A DNA stretch of 64,000 nt. It comes from Sedimenticola_A sp040506895 (GTDB taxonomy: Bacteria > Pseudomonadota > Gammaproteobacteria > Chromatiales > Chromatiaceae). The DNA lies in NCBI GenBank assembly GCA_040506895.1, contig JBEVVY010000001.1:2341116-2405115 (forward strand). Reading direction: 5' to 3'. Shown here piece by piece: positions 18,682 through 27,590 of the stretch; within the stretch, counting starts at the first letter, position 1, and each line of letters opens with the position of its first letter. The position numbers and the translations under genes are program-made. A model generated the notes under the pieces. The model saw only the letters and a list, made by a program, of their open reading frames with translations, was not told the origin of the DNA and searched no databases.

Positions 18682-19947
18682 ATGAATGCAGTCAACCTGT
18701 CCAGCAGGCTCAGGGAGAGAGAACTCTGGATAAGCCTTCTGATCGTTGCCCCGATACTCCTGCTGCCTGTCAGTAAATCAGCGGAGCTGCCTGTACTGAT
18801 CATGGCAGTGTTCGGCTTCTTCCTGGTCATTCAGAAGCCCATTGCGCTTTTCAACACGCCTCAGGCCAAGTATTTCGGCCTGCTGTTTCTCCTGATCTGG
18901 ATTCCAGTGACCTTCTCTTTGCCAGATGCTGTCAGCCTGGGATCGACAACGAAGGTGGCCTGGGGATACCTGAGGTTCTTCTTTGCCGGAATATTCATCG
19001 TCTATTCTGTCCAAGACCCGAAAGTCCGGGAGTACCTGGCAAGGAGTATTTCGGCCATCCTGATCCTGTGGATTGCCGATGCATTGTTGCAGTACCTGGT
19101 TGGACACGACCTGTTCGGTATCCGGCTCAATGAAAGCAGGCTGAACGGCCTTTTCGGGGAGGACCTGAAACTTGGCCAGATGACCGCCGTACTTGCCCCT
19201 ATCCTGCTGCTCTACTTCAGCGGGCAGAGCACCTTTTTAAAACTCTCAGTCTGGGCAGGTGTCATCGCTGTTGTACTGCTGAGTAACAGCCGTGCCAGCT
19301 GGGTCATTCTGGCCGTTGTCATTCTCGGCCTGTTCCTTCACTATGCCCTGAACAACAGAAAACAGGCACTGGCATGGTTCTCTTCCGCCGTTCTGGCCAC
19401 CGCCCTTATCGGCGGAATCCTCTACTCGACTTCAGAGAGTTTCGGAAAAAGAGTGGACCAGACACTGCTGATATTCAGTGGCGACCTGTCGGATGTGGAC
19501 ACCGCCCTCTCCATGCGGCTTCCGATCTGGCAGACAGCACTGACTATGATCGAAGAGAACCCGGTGAACGGCATAGGCGCCAGGAATTTCAGGCACGCCT
19601 ACCTGGATTACGCATCGGAAGACGACAGCTTCAGGTCAATCGGTTTCACCCCCACCCACCCCCACCAGATGCTGCTGGAGGTCGGCGCGGAAACCGGGAT
19701 GATCGGTCTTGTGGGCCTGGCGATTTTCCTGGTTCTGATTGCTCGATCCTTCATCACTTCAGCAGGCGTCGGCGGCCTGCAGACATCAGCGGCACTCTGT
19801 CTTTTCGCGGCGGCATTTCCAATCAACACCCACCTTGCGATCTACTCCTCTTTCTGGGGCATGATGCTCTGGTGGTTTACCGCATTGCACTGCGGAACGA
19901 TCCAGTCACCCGATAACAGCGCGAAACAAGAGCCTGGCAGACCATAA
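18682..19947 (+). CDS. O-antigen ligase family protein (Wzy_C domain)
   Basis: A 421-residue polytopic inner-membrane protein with about eleven to twelve hydrophobic segments. A large periplasmic loop lies between residues about 255 and 340. The Wzy_C block shows LLSNSRASWVILAVVILGLF (about 196-215) and, in the loop, NPVNGIGARNFRHAY and HPHQMLLEVGAETGMIG, which contain the Arg and His residues typical of WaaL ligases. A Wzy polymerase is the alternative. The position at the end of the msbA-wecB run favours ligase. It converges with the minus-strand GT2 gene with a 19-bp gap and no clear terminator. Confidence 0.83.
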   Translation: MNAVNLSSRLRERELWISLLIVAPILLLPVSKSAELPVLIMAVFGFFLVIQKPIALFNTPQAKYFGLLFLLIWIPVTFSLPDAVSLGSTTKVAWGYLRFFFAGIFIVYSVQDPKVREYLARSISAILILWIADALLQYLVGHDLFGIRLNESRLNGLFGEDLKLGQMTAVLAPILLLYFSGQSTFLKLSVWAGVIAVVLLSNSRASWVILAVVILGLFLHYALNNRKQALAWFSSAVLATALIGGILYSTSESFGKRVDQTLLIFSGDLSDVDTALSMRLPIWQTALTMIEENPVNGIGARNFRHAYLDYASEDDSFRSIGFTPTHPHQMLLEVGAETGMIGLVGLAIFLVLIARSFITSAGVGGLQTSAALCLFAAAFPINTHLAIYSSFWGMMLWWFTALHCGTIQSPDNSAKQEPGRP

Positions 19948-19966
19948 CAACCTGGCAGACCAGGAT

Positions 19967-20758
19967 TCACTCCCTGCCCGACTGCTCCTGGAGATGCCGC
20001 TCGAGCATCTTTGCGTATTTCAGGAACCTGGAATAGGCATGGCTGACAGAGAGGATAAAGCCGTACATACCCCCGAAGATATGGCGCTTCAGAATATAGG
20101 CCTTGAAAAAATCGATTGGGAAACCGAACAGCAGTCTCAACGACAGGAGCCAGTACGACTTGCGCTTCTGCTTATCAGCCTGAAGGGTGGTGTAGCGGTT
20201 GAACTTTGATACGTAGTGATCCAGCCCGGGAGAAGAGTAGTGCAGACAGGGCGCCTCGAGCTGCCCGGCAGCCATGCCATCGGGCGGGGTTATCGCATCC
20301 CAGGTGGGGTGATCAGGAAAACGGACCACCTCTTTATCATACAGACGGATCACGTTGTTGTACTCGCTGAACATGCGCGGGGAATTATCGAAGGCATATA
20401 CCGTCGTGACCTTCATGCTGTACATGCTTTTCTCAGGCTCACCCCGGGAGAAGAGTGAACGTATCTCGCCAGCCAGCTCAGGACTGAGCACCTCATCTGC
20501 ATCGAGATTGAGTAGCCAACGATTCTTGCACTGCTCTTCGGCAAAGCGCTTCTGCTGGCCGTATCCAGGCCATTCGTTGAACACGACGCGCGCGCCCTTC
20601 TCTTCCGCTATCTCGCATGTTTTATCGGTGGAGCCGCAATCGACAACGATCACTTCATCCGCAAGGCCCTCGACGCTGTCGATCACCTGCCCGATACAAC
20701 GCTGCTCATTGAGCGAAATAATAAATACCGATAACGGCAACGCGTTCTCCAGCTTCAT
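19967..20758 (-). CDS. Glycosyltransferase family 2, LPS core (WaaE/KdtX-like)
   Basis: A 263-residue GT-A enzyme. It has the family opening LSVFIISLNEQRCIGQVIDS, the nucleotide-binding VIVVDCGSTDKTCEIAEEKG, and the metal-binding DxD-like NLDADEVLSPEL near residue 85. The C-terminal basic and hydrophobic region (LSLRLLFGFPIDFFKAYIL) matches the WaaE/KdtX group, which adds glucose to the first core heptose. The ATG at 20758 overlaps the upstream stop (TGATG); a GTG at 20761 is possible. It is the last gene of the glnE-led minus-strand operon. Confidence 0.84.
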   Translation of the reverse strand: MKLENALPLSVFIISLNEQRCIGQVIDSVEGLADEVIVVDCGSTDKTCEIAEEKGARVVFNEWPGYGQQKRFAEEQCKNRWLLNLDADEVLSPELAGEIRSLFSRGEPEKSMYSMKVTTVYAFDNSPRMFSEYNNVIRLYDKEVVRFPDHPTWDAITPPDGMAAGQLEAPCLHYSSPGLDHYVSKFNRYTTLQADKQKRKSYWLLSLRLLFGFPIDFFKAYILKRHIFGGMYGFILSVSHAYSRFLKYAKMLERHLQEQSGRE

Positions 20759-21894
20759 CACCCCTTGGCCTTTTCAGCAGAATCGAGCAGCTCTTCGTAT
20801 ACGTCTATGGTTCTGTCCAGCATGGACTGTAATGTATAACCGCTGAACGCCTCAACCTCCGGTCCGGCAGAGAGAATGGCCTCGACACTGGCGATCAACC
20901 CCGCCTTGTCTCCCAGGGGCACTCGCCCTTGCGGGAACAGCTGTTGCAGGATCTCGCCAACACCCCCATGGTCGTAACCCACCACGGGGACGCCAAGGCT
21001 CAACGCCTCCACCACGGTGCGACCGAAAGACTCTGGCTTTGTCGACAGGGAAAAGACCGCGTCTGAAACGGCATAAATCTCGCGCACATCACTGCGGTGA
21101 CCCGTGAATATCACGTGATCCGCCACCCCGAGTTCGACACACTTGTCGCGAATCTCCCGGGCGTATTCCAGGCGCCTCGGATCCTCGCCACCCACGATCA
21201 GCCCATGGGCATCGATACCCTTGTTACGCAGGCCGGCAATCAACTCGATGAAATCGACATGCCCCTTGAGCCGCGTCAGTCTCCCCGCAAGGGTCAGCAC
21301 GATGCCCTTTCTCAACTGTGGGTAGCTGCCGTACCAGGTATCGAGCCATTCACCTGGAGGTGTATAACCACGGGGGAACTCATCGCGATCGACCCCCCGG
21401 TATATCACGGAGATTCTCTCTTCGGGCACATCCGGATAATTATCGAGAATATAGCGTCTTGCCGTATCGGAGACGGCAATCACCCGCTCACCCCGGGTCA
21501 TGATGGCACTGTACCCGGAGACCGAATAGAGTCCATGCACCGTGGTCACGAAGCGGGGCCGTTGAGAAGGGTCCATCTTTTTCCAGGCGAGATAGGCTAT
21601 CCAGGCCGGCACCCTGGAACGGGCATGGAGAATATCCACACGCTCCTGCTGCAGAAACCGCCTCAGACGCCGCACGTAGCGAAAAGTCCATAACGACTTT
21701 TCACCAATGGGCCACTGGAGATGCTCTCCCCCCGTAGCGTTCAATCTGTCCACAAGCCTGCCACCACCGGACATCACCAGTGATCGGTGACCCCGACGGA
21801 CAAGTTCTGCAGAGACATCGAGTGTGCCCCGCTCCACACCGCCACCTTCCAGGTGAGGGAGAAGTTGCAACACCGTCAACTGTCGAGATGCCAT
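20758..21894 (-). CDS. Glycosyltransferase family 4, LPS core type
   Basis: A 378-residue GT4 enzyme: the N-terminus has LTVLQLLPHLEGGGVERGTL, then ILHARSRVPAWIAYLAWKKM. The C-terminal donor domain has AGRLTRLKGHVDFIEL and the EX7E motif KPESFGRTVVEALSLGVP. The opening resembles core glycosyltransferases of LPS. A GTG at 21909 would add five residues; the ATG at 21894 is preferred. Its 5' end overlaps the 3' end of the ELM1-family gene by 19 bases, implying coupled translation. It acts in the cytoplasm on the growing core. Confidence 0.85.
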   Translation of the reverse strand: MASRQLTVLQLLPHLEGGGVERGTLDVSAELVRRGHRSLVMSGGGRLVDRLNATGGEHLQWPIGEKSLWTFRYVRRLRRFLQQERVDILHARSRVPAWIAYLAWKKMDPSQRPRFVTTVHGLYSVSGYSAIMTRGERVIAVSDTARRYILDNYPDVPEERISVIYRGVDRDEFPRGYTPPGEWLDTWYGSYPQLRKGIVLTLAGRLTRLKGHVDFIELIAGLRNKGIDAHGLIVGGEDPRRLEYAREIRDKCVELGVADHVIFTGHRSDVREIYAVSDAVFSLSTKPESFGRTVVEALSLGVPVVGYDHGGVGEILQQLFPQGRVPLGDKAGLIASVEAILSAGPEVEAFSGYTLQSMLDRTIDVYEELLDSAEKAKG

Positions 21895-22808
21895 TTTTCC
21901 ACGATCCACTCAGCGCAGCGTAATGATTCTGAAAGCGGTGCTTTACCGCTCTCCAGGCTTTTCCCGCCTTTCCAATCCCCGAACGGTAACACGAGACCCT
22001 CATCGGCCAGCTGTTTCAGCCCCCGGGAAACACGGCTCTCCGATGTCATGGGCGCCGGAAGCAGACCGACCGAAACACCGGCCGTAAGCGCTTCGTACAC
22101 CATGGAGACAGAGTCCTCGGTGACCCATGCCGTGGCACTCTCTGCAAGCCTGTCAGCCACCCAGCCCGGCGCGGTCTCATCCACCGGCACCACGTCCAGG
22201 TTGGCGATAGCGGCTTTCCCGAGCGTGGGGAGAAAGTCATCCGGGGTTCTGCGCGAGGTGGTCAGTGTGAATTCGACATCCGGAGAGGCCTGCGCTATCT
22301 CCGCGATCTGGTTGACCAGCCTGTCGCCGTCCCAGCCATGATGACGGGACGGACCGCCGACCAGGAACAGCCCCCTTCCCGGGTCATGCTCCCCTTCCGG
22401 CGACAGGGGATTCAGGGCACCACGGCTGACGAAGACCCCCTCCCCCTCTGCAACACCATCGTGCGCCGGGATCACACAGAGATCGAACAAGCCCGACGGC
22501 AGGGACGGATTCATCAACACCACTGCCCGGCCGCCACGGGCCTTGCGACAGGCAAGCATTGTGAGATGGGTGGCATGGCCGGCACCGACGATCAAATCCG
22601 CAACGGGCAGGGCATCCGTTGCCGGGACCCGACCGGTCAGCCAGTGAAAGGCGGCAATCGGTCCGCTTTCCGATCGGATATCGAAGACATCGGTTTGAGG
22701 AACAATACGCTTGAGTGCACTGACCAGGCCGAGCGTCTGATTCTCATGCCCGGGCTTGCCATCCAGGATACGCCAAACGACCACTCGTTTTTGCGGTGAG
22801 CCGCTCAC
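21876..22808 (-). CDS. ELM1 / GtrOC1 family protein (DUF1022, COG3660)
   Basis: A 310-residue protein of the mitochondrial-fission ELM1 family. It begins VVVWRILDGKPGHENQTLGL. Other family blocks are LIVGAGHATHLTMLACRKAR, VLMNPSLP, GGPSRHHGWDGDRLV, LTTSRRTPDDF and VTEDSVSMVYEALTAGVSVG. The last resembles the donor-side end of GT-B glycosyltransferases, so a sugar-transfer or sugar-nucleotide role is suspected, but the biochemical activity is unsettled. Start is GTG at 22808. It lies between a small zinc-finger gene (12 bp upstream) and a GT4 gene (overlap), inside an LPS-core operon. Confidence 0.8.
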   Translation of the reverse strand: MSGSPQKRVVVWRILDGKPGHENQTLGLVSALKRIVPQTDVFDIRSESGPIAAFHWLTGRVPATDALPVADLIVGAGHATHLTMLACRKARGGRAVVLMNPSLPSGLFDLCVIPAHDGVAEGEGVFVSRGALNPLSPEGEHDPGRGLFLVGGPSRHHGWDGDRLVNQIAEIAQASPDVEFTLTTSRRTPDDFLPTLGKAAIANLDVVPVDETAPGWVADRLAESATAWVTEDSVSMVYEALTAGVSVGLLPAPMTSESRVSRGLKQLADEGLVLPFGDWKGGKSLESGKAPLSESLRCAEWIVEKWHLDS

Positions 22809-22820
22809 GCAAGGGAAGTA

Positions 22821-23009
22821 TCAGTCGATGAGTTTGTAATGAGCGCCACAGTAAGGGCAGACCGCTTCACCGCTCTTTTCGATCGGCAGGAATACCCTGG
22901 GATGCATGTTAGCGCCATCTGTCGACTTGTTGGGACAACACAGGGGCAGTTCCTTGCGGCTGACCCCGATGCTGTTTGCGGTTTGCTTGGCAACTGCAGA
23001 CTCTGCCAT
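22821..23009 (-). CDS. Zinc-finger domain-containing protein (zf-CHCC)
   Basis: A 62-residue protein with a Cys/His zinc site: LCCPN at about 27-31, a His in ANMHPRVFL near 41, and CPYCGAHYKL at about 51-60. This is the zf-CHCC pattern (COG4391), also found as a small accessory subunit (NDUFS6/13 kDa-like) of respiratory complex I in some lineages. A ribosome site (AGAGGA) lies eight bases before the ATG. It sits between ilvE and the ELM1-family gene. Position next to ilvE is seen in other gammaproteobacteria, but its role is unknown. Confidence 0.8.
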   Translation of the reverse strand: MAESAVAKQTANSIGVSRKELPLCCPNKSTDGANMHPRVFLPIEKSGEAVCPYCGAHYKLID

Positions 23010-23083
23010 CGCTTTGATCCTCTGTTCGTCTTATCTGTGTTCGCTTACTGTCGGACCCTGCGCAGGCAGGGCCCGGCAGTAAA

Positions 23084-24010
23084 TCAATTGGCCAGTGTCA
23101 GCCACTCGGGATGCTCATCCCTGCGACCCTGGACCTGGTCGAAGTAGAGCCCCTGCAGCCGCTCGGTAACCGGACCACGGTCACCGTTGCCGATCGGGCG
23201 ATTGTCCACTTCACGGATCGGGGTCACTTCGGCGGCCGAGCCGGTGAAAAACGCCTCGTCGGCGATATAGACCTCGTCACGGGTGATACGCTTCTCGACC
23301 ACCGGGATACCCAGCTCATCGGCCAGGGTCATCACCGTCTTGCGCGTGATACCGTCCAGTGCAGAGGTCAGATCGGGTGTATAGATCACACCATCGCGGA
23401 CGATGAAGAGATTCTCACCGGAGCCCTCCATGACAAAGCCGTTCGTATCCAGCAGCAACGCCTCGTCGTAGCCGTTGTCCAGCGCCTCTTTCAGGGCCAG
23501 CATCGAGTTCATGTAGTTGCCGTTCGCCTTGGCCCTGCACATGGTGATGTTGACGTGGTGACGGGTGAAGGAAGAGACATGAACGCGAATACCGTGCTTC
23601 AGGTTCTCCTCGCCCAGGTAGGCGCCCCACTCCCAGGCGGCGACCATGACATGGACCTTCAGGTTGTCGGCACGCAGCCCCATCCCCTCTGAACCGTAGA
23701 AGCACATGGGGCGCATGTAGGCGGAATCGAGGTTGTTCTTGCGAACCGCATCGACCTGGGCCTGGTTGATCGTATCCTCGTCGAAGGGAATATCCATACC
23801 CAGGATATGCGCCGACTGGAACAGCCTCCGGGTATGATCCTGAAGACGGAAGATGGCCGGTCCCTTGTCGGTCTTGTAGGCGCGTACACCCTCGAATACT
23901 CCCATGCCGTAATGGAGCGTATGGGTCAATACATGGATCTTCGCCTCGCGCCAGGGAACCATCTCCCCGTCCAGCCAGATCCACCCATCACGGTCCGCAA
24001 AATTCGACAT
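23084..24010 (-). CDS. ilvE: Branched-chain amino acid aminotransferase
   Basis: A 308-residue fold-type IV PLP enzyme that makes leucine, isoleucine and valine from their 2-keto acids. The pyridoxal-phosphate lysine is in CRAKANGNYMNSML (near residue 160). EGSGENLFIV (near 196) and TGSAAEVTPIREVD (near 255) bind phosphate and substrate. The region starts with GVFEGVRAYKTDKGPAIFRL. Three possible starts are stacked (TTG 24016, ATG 24013, ATG 24010); the ATG at 24010 has the best spacing to GGAG. It follows glnE by about 40 bp, a conserved order in gammaproteobacteria where LPS-core genes come next, as here. Confidence 0.94.
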   Translation of the reverse strand: MSNFADRDGWIWLDGEMVPWREAKIHVLTHTLHYGMGVFEGVRAYKTDKGPAIFRLQDHTRRLFQSAHILGMDIPFDEDTINQAQVDAVRKNNLDSAYMRPMCFYGSEGMGLRADNLKVHVMVAAWEWGAYLGEENLKHGIRVHVSSFTRHHVNITMCRAKANGNYMNSMLALKEALDNGYDEALLLDTNGFVMEGSGENLFIVRDGVIYTPDLTSALDGITRKTVMTLADELGIPVVEKRITRDEVYIADEAFFTGSAAEVTPIREVDNRPIGNGDRGPVTERLQGLYFDQVQGRRDEHPEWLTLAN

Positions 24011-24053
24011 CATCAATCTCCAGATCAGCGCTCATAATTTACTCGGTAGAGGC

Positions 24054-26903
24054 TCAGGCCTCCATCAGTGACTCCCACAGCTCATGCACCATCTTGCGCT
24101 CTTCAACCAGCTTCCCGTTATCGACCAGGCCCGGCAGTTCACTCAGCGCATTGCGATGATAGGCAGCGCGAAAGACACGGTAGTTGTTGGCCAGCAGTTC
24201 CGCGGTATTGCCTTCCAGCAGGCTGTGCCTGGCCAACGTCTCCAGCAGGCGGATATTGTCAGTCCAATCAAGCAGATCGGGATACTGATTCGCCCACCGC
24301 AGAACCGAGTATTGAACCATAAATTCAATATCCGCGATACCGCCGCGGCCCTGCTTGATATCGAACTGTGCACTGTTGGACTTATCCAGCGAGTCGCGCA
24401 TCTTTTCACGCATTTCGCGCACCGCCTTGCGCAGCTCATCCGGATCACGCTCCCTGGAAAGCACTTCCCGCCTGATGCGCTCGAATTCACTGGCCAGGAT
24501 AGGATCGCCGGCCACCGGCCTGGCCCGCAGCAATGCCTGGTGTTCCCAGGTCCAGGCGTCGTTATTCTGGTACAGCTCGAAGGCCTCCACCGGCGTAACC
24601 AGCATCCCGGAGTTGCCGTTGGGACGCAGCCGCATATCCACCTCGTAGAGCTGGCCCGAGGGTGTGCGGGTGGTAAACATGTGGATCATGCGCTGCCCCA
24701 TGCGCACGTAGAAGACATCGTTGGCGACCGGACGCCCACCATCGGTCATCTGGTTTGGATTGCGGTTACCATGCATAAACACCAGGTCCAGGTCAGAGCC
24801 GTAGCCCAGCTCGATACCACCCATCTTCCCGTAACCGAGCACCAGGAAGCCGGTACCATCGCCCTCGATTCCCTGGGGCCTTCCGTAACGGCCAACCATC
24901 TCGTCCCACACCAGCTGCAGCACCCTGTCGGTTACCGCCTCGGCGATTTCCGTCAGGTAGTCGCTCACCACCATCAGGGGAATCACACCCGTCATGTCCG
25001 CCGCGGCGACCCTCAGCATGTTGCTCTGGGCGAACTGGCGCAGACGCTCCATCTGCTGCTCGAGATCATCAGCATCCAGTGGCGCCAGCAGCGTATCCAG
25101 CTCCTCCTCCAGCCCCTCACGGTGCAACGGGCTGTAGAGCCGGCGCGGATCGATCATCTCGTCGAACAGCAGGGGATGCCTGGAGAGCTGCTGTGAAATC
25201 CAGGGACTGATACTGGTCAGCCGGACCAGCTGGGATAACGCCATGGGGCTCTCCACCAGCAGCGCGATGTAGGCGGTTCTCCTGCCGATCGCCTCGAGCA
25301 GGCCCAGCACCCGCTCCAGGGTCACCTCCGGCGCGCTTGACGCACCCACCGCCTCCAACAACAGCGGCATCAACTGGTCCAGGCGTTCCCGTCCCCGGCT
25401 GCCGATGCCACGGAAGGTGTGAGAGCCTCTGAAACCCGACAGCTTTTCGAGCGCCAGGGCGGGGTCCCTGAATCCCGCCTCGGCCAGGGCCTCTTCAGAC
25501 TGGGACTCATCCAGCGCCTCGTCCCAAAGCGCCTCCAGGGGTCTGTGTTCCCGCTCGTCCTCGGTCTGGGGTGCGGCGAACACCTTGTCGAAATGCCCCT
25601 GGACACGGGACCGGTGATGCTCCAGGGCGTTGTGAAAATCGTGCCACCCCTCGTAGCCCATGGAGCGGGCCATGCGCAGACGGCCGATATCATCCTCGGG
25701 CAGGAGATGGGTCTGGCGATCCTGCCAGGCCTGGATCCGGTTCTCCACCAGGCGCAGGAACTCATAGGCCAGGGTAAGCTCATCCACCACGTACTCCGGC
25801 ATCAGCTGTTTCTCTGACAGCAACTGCAGCACCGGCAGGATGGGCCGGATCTGCAGATCAGGATCGCGCCCCCCCCTGATCAGCTGAAAGGCCTGGCCCA
25901 CGAACTCGATCTCCCTGATACCGCCAGGTCCCAGCTTGACGTTGTCGGCCATCCCCTTGCGCTTGAGTTCGCTGCTGATCATCTGCTTCATATCGCGGAT
26001 GGATTCGATGGCACCAAAATCGAGATAGCGGCGATAGACGAATGGTTTCAGCATCGCCATCAGGTGCTTACCCTGCTCCCGGTCACCGGCCACCACCCGG
26101 GCCTTGACCATGGCGTAACGCTCCCACTCCCTGGCCTGGGACTGGTAGTAGACCTCCATGGCATCGAAGCTGAGCGCCAGGGCCCCTGCGTCGCCAAAGG
26201 GCCTCAGGCGGGTATCGACCCGGAACACGAAGCCGTCCACCGTCTGGGTACTTATCGCCCTGGTCAGCTGCTGGCAGAGCCGGGTAAAGAACTGTTCGTT
26301 GGAGAGATAACGCGGTCCGTCCACCTCCCCCATACTGGGATAGGTATAGATCAGATCGATATCCGAAGAGAGGTTGAGCTCCCGCGCGCCCAGTTTGCCC
26401 ATGCCCAGCACCACCAGGTGCTGCTGGTTGCCCTCGCCGTCACGGGGCACACCCTGCTTGGCCACGGCCCAGGCATAGAGCCGGTCTAGCGCTGCCTGGA
26501 TACAGGCATCCGCCAGGGCAGAGAGGTCCTCAAGGGTCTCGGCCAGTTTCGCCGAGTGGCTGATATCGCGCCAGATGATGCGCACCATCTGCCGACGACG
26601 GAAAAGACGCAGCGCCTTCTGCAGGGCAGTCTCATCGTCACAACCTTCCAGCGCCTGCTCCAGGCTGGCGGCCATTTCACCCTCTTCCAGCGAGCGCTCG
26701 AGATCCCCTTCATCGACCAGTGAGACAAGCAGTCCGGGATCACGACGGCAACACTGCGCGACATATTCACTCGCCTCGAGAACCCGCTTGTGGCGATCGA
26801 CAAAATGGTCGGAAAAGCTGTAGTCGAGCTCCCCGGATGCCGCCGCCTCCTGCCACAGCTGCCACTGCTCATCTGCGGATTCAATCAATGCAGCCAGTTC
26901 CAT
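24054..26903 (-). CDS. glnE: Bifunctional glutamine synthetase adenylyltransferase/deadenylase
   Basis: A 949-residue cytosolic enzyme that adenylylates and deadenylylates glutamine synthetase in response to PII and glutamine. Two nucleotidyltransferase modules are visible. The N-terminal deadenylylase has GMGKLGARELNLSSDIDLIY (about 165-184). The C-terminal adenylylase has GYGKMGGIELGYGSDLDLVF (about 680-700). Each is followed by a helical PII-uridylyltransferase-like domain (for example GPGGIREIEFVGQAFQLIRG and GRGGIADIEFMVQYSVL). Length matches the E. coli protein (946). The ATG at 26903 has a GGAG six bases upstream. It heads the operon glnE-ilvE-zinc finger-ELM1-GT4-GT2. The long plus-strand frames across it are antisense shadows. 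Confidence 0.95.
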   Translation of the reverse strand: MELAALIESADEQWQLWQEAAASGELDYSFSDHFVDRHKRVLEASEYVAQCCRRDPGLLVSLVDEGDLERSLEEGEMAASLEQALEGCDDETALQKALRLFRRRQMVRIIWRDISHSAKLAETLEDLSALADACIQAALDRLYAWAVAKQGVPRDGEGNQQHLVVLGMGKLGARELNLSSDIDLIYTYPSMGEVDGPRYLSNEQFFTRLCQQLTRAISTQTVDGFVFRVDTRLRPFGDAGALALSFDAMEVYYQSQAREWERYAMVKARVVAGDREQGKHLMAMLKPFVYRRYLDFGAIESIRDMKQMISSELKRKGMADNVKLGPGGIREIEFVGQAFQLIRGGRDPDLQIRPILPVLQLLSEKQLMPEYVVDELTLAYEFLRLVENRIQAWQDRQTHLLPEDDIGRLRMARSMGYEGWHDFHNALEHHRSRVQGHFDKVFAAPQTEDEREHRPLEALWDEALDESQSEEALAEAGFRDPALALEKLSGFRGSHTFRGIGSRGRERLDQLMPLLLEAVGASSAPEVTLERVLGLLEAIGRRTAYIALLVESPMALSQLVRLTSISPWISQQLSRHPLLFDEMIDPRRLYSPLHREGLEEELDTLLAPLDADDLEQQMERLRQFAQSNMLRVAAADMTGVIPLMVVSDYLTEIAEAVTDRVLQLVWDEMVGRYGRPQGIEGDGTGFLVLGYGKMGGIELGYGSDLDLVFMHGNRNPNQMTDGGRPVANDVFYVRMGQRMIHMFTTRTPSGQLYEVDMRLRPNGNSGMLVTPVEAFELYQNNDAWTWEHQALLRARPVAGDPILASEFERIRREVLSRERDPDELRKAVREMREKMRDSLDKSNSAQFDIKQGRGGIADIEFMVQYSVLRWANQYPDLLDWTDNIRLLETLARHSLLEGNTAELLANNYRVFRAAYHRNALSELPGLVDNGKLVEERKMVHELWESLMEA

Positions 26904-26978
26904 TCACATCTCCATCACGATCCAAAACAACACAATTCCCAGGCTGACAGGGTGGGTAATACGGGACCCCGGGAGCGA

Positions 26979-27371
26979 CTATCCGGCATATCCGGAGAGA
27001 TCATCCACCAGGTGGAGATGGGCCTTGGCGTCATCACCGACCAGCCTTGCAACAGCAGCCTCCACCGCCAGGCGCTCCTGGTCAGGCAGACCGCCCACCA
27101 GGACCAGGCGCACGCGGTTGAAGCCCTGCGCATCCCGCTCCCTGCGCCCCTCAGCCATCAGGTCGACAGCCATCCCGGCAGGACTCCCCCGCCCTGCGAG
27201 GACCAGGTAGATCAGCAGGCGACCACCTACCGCTATCCGCTGGTACTCGACACCGGCATGCTCGGCCATGCAGTTGTCGATCCGTTCGAACACGTCATCA
27301 GGGCAGTTGCAACCCAGCCCGTTCCGGGCAAAGGTCTCTATGAACTCCCCGGCAAGCAGATATCCCACCAT
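26979..27371 (-). CDS. Hypothetical protein
   Basis: An acidic-to-neutral protein of about 130 residues that I do not recognise. Features seen: LLAGEFIETFARNGLGCNCP near the N-terminus with a C-N-C pair, a predicted amphipathic middle, and a C-terminal VRLVLVGGLPDQERLAVEA segment alternating hydrophobic and charged residues. No signal peptide or membrane helix. Coding is supported by length, GC-rich third positions, and no better frame on either strand. A TTG at 27380 and an ATG at 27371 are possible starts; GGAGG is close to the ATG. It lies 75 bp upstream of glnE and might be co-transcribed with it. Confidence 0.6.
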   Translation of the reverse strand: MVGYLLAGEFIETFARNGLGCNCPDDVFERIDNCMAEHAGVEYQRIAVGGRLLIYLVLAGRGSPAGMAVDLMAEGRRERDAQGFNRVRLVLVGGLPDQERLAVEAAVARLVGDDAKAHLHLVDDLSGYAG

Positions 27372-27590
27372 GACCTCCAATGCAGAACGCTATGTTACCC
27401 CAAGCGGCAATATCGGACATTACAATCCGCACCAAAATAAAGCGTAACCCTGATGTCTCAGGCCTATCCATTTGCCAGACCAGATCCCGGATTTCTTTCC
27501 CGGTTGCAGCATCTGGTAAGCTTTGCCCTCGAATTTCATGACGATCAGGCACCCTGACGTTACTGCCCCATCAAATACCCGTGGTGATGT

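Noticed and set aside
24084..25196. A 370-codon plus-strand open frame
   Set aside because: Antisense to glnE, rich in His and Gln with no motif; glnE is intact on the other strand.
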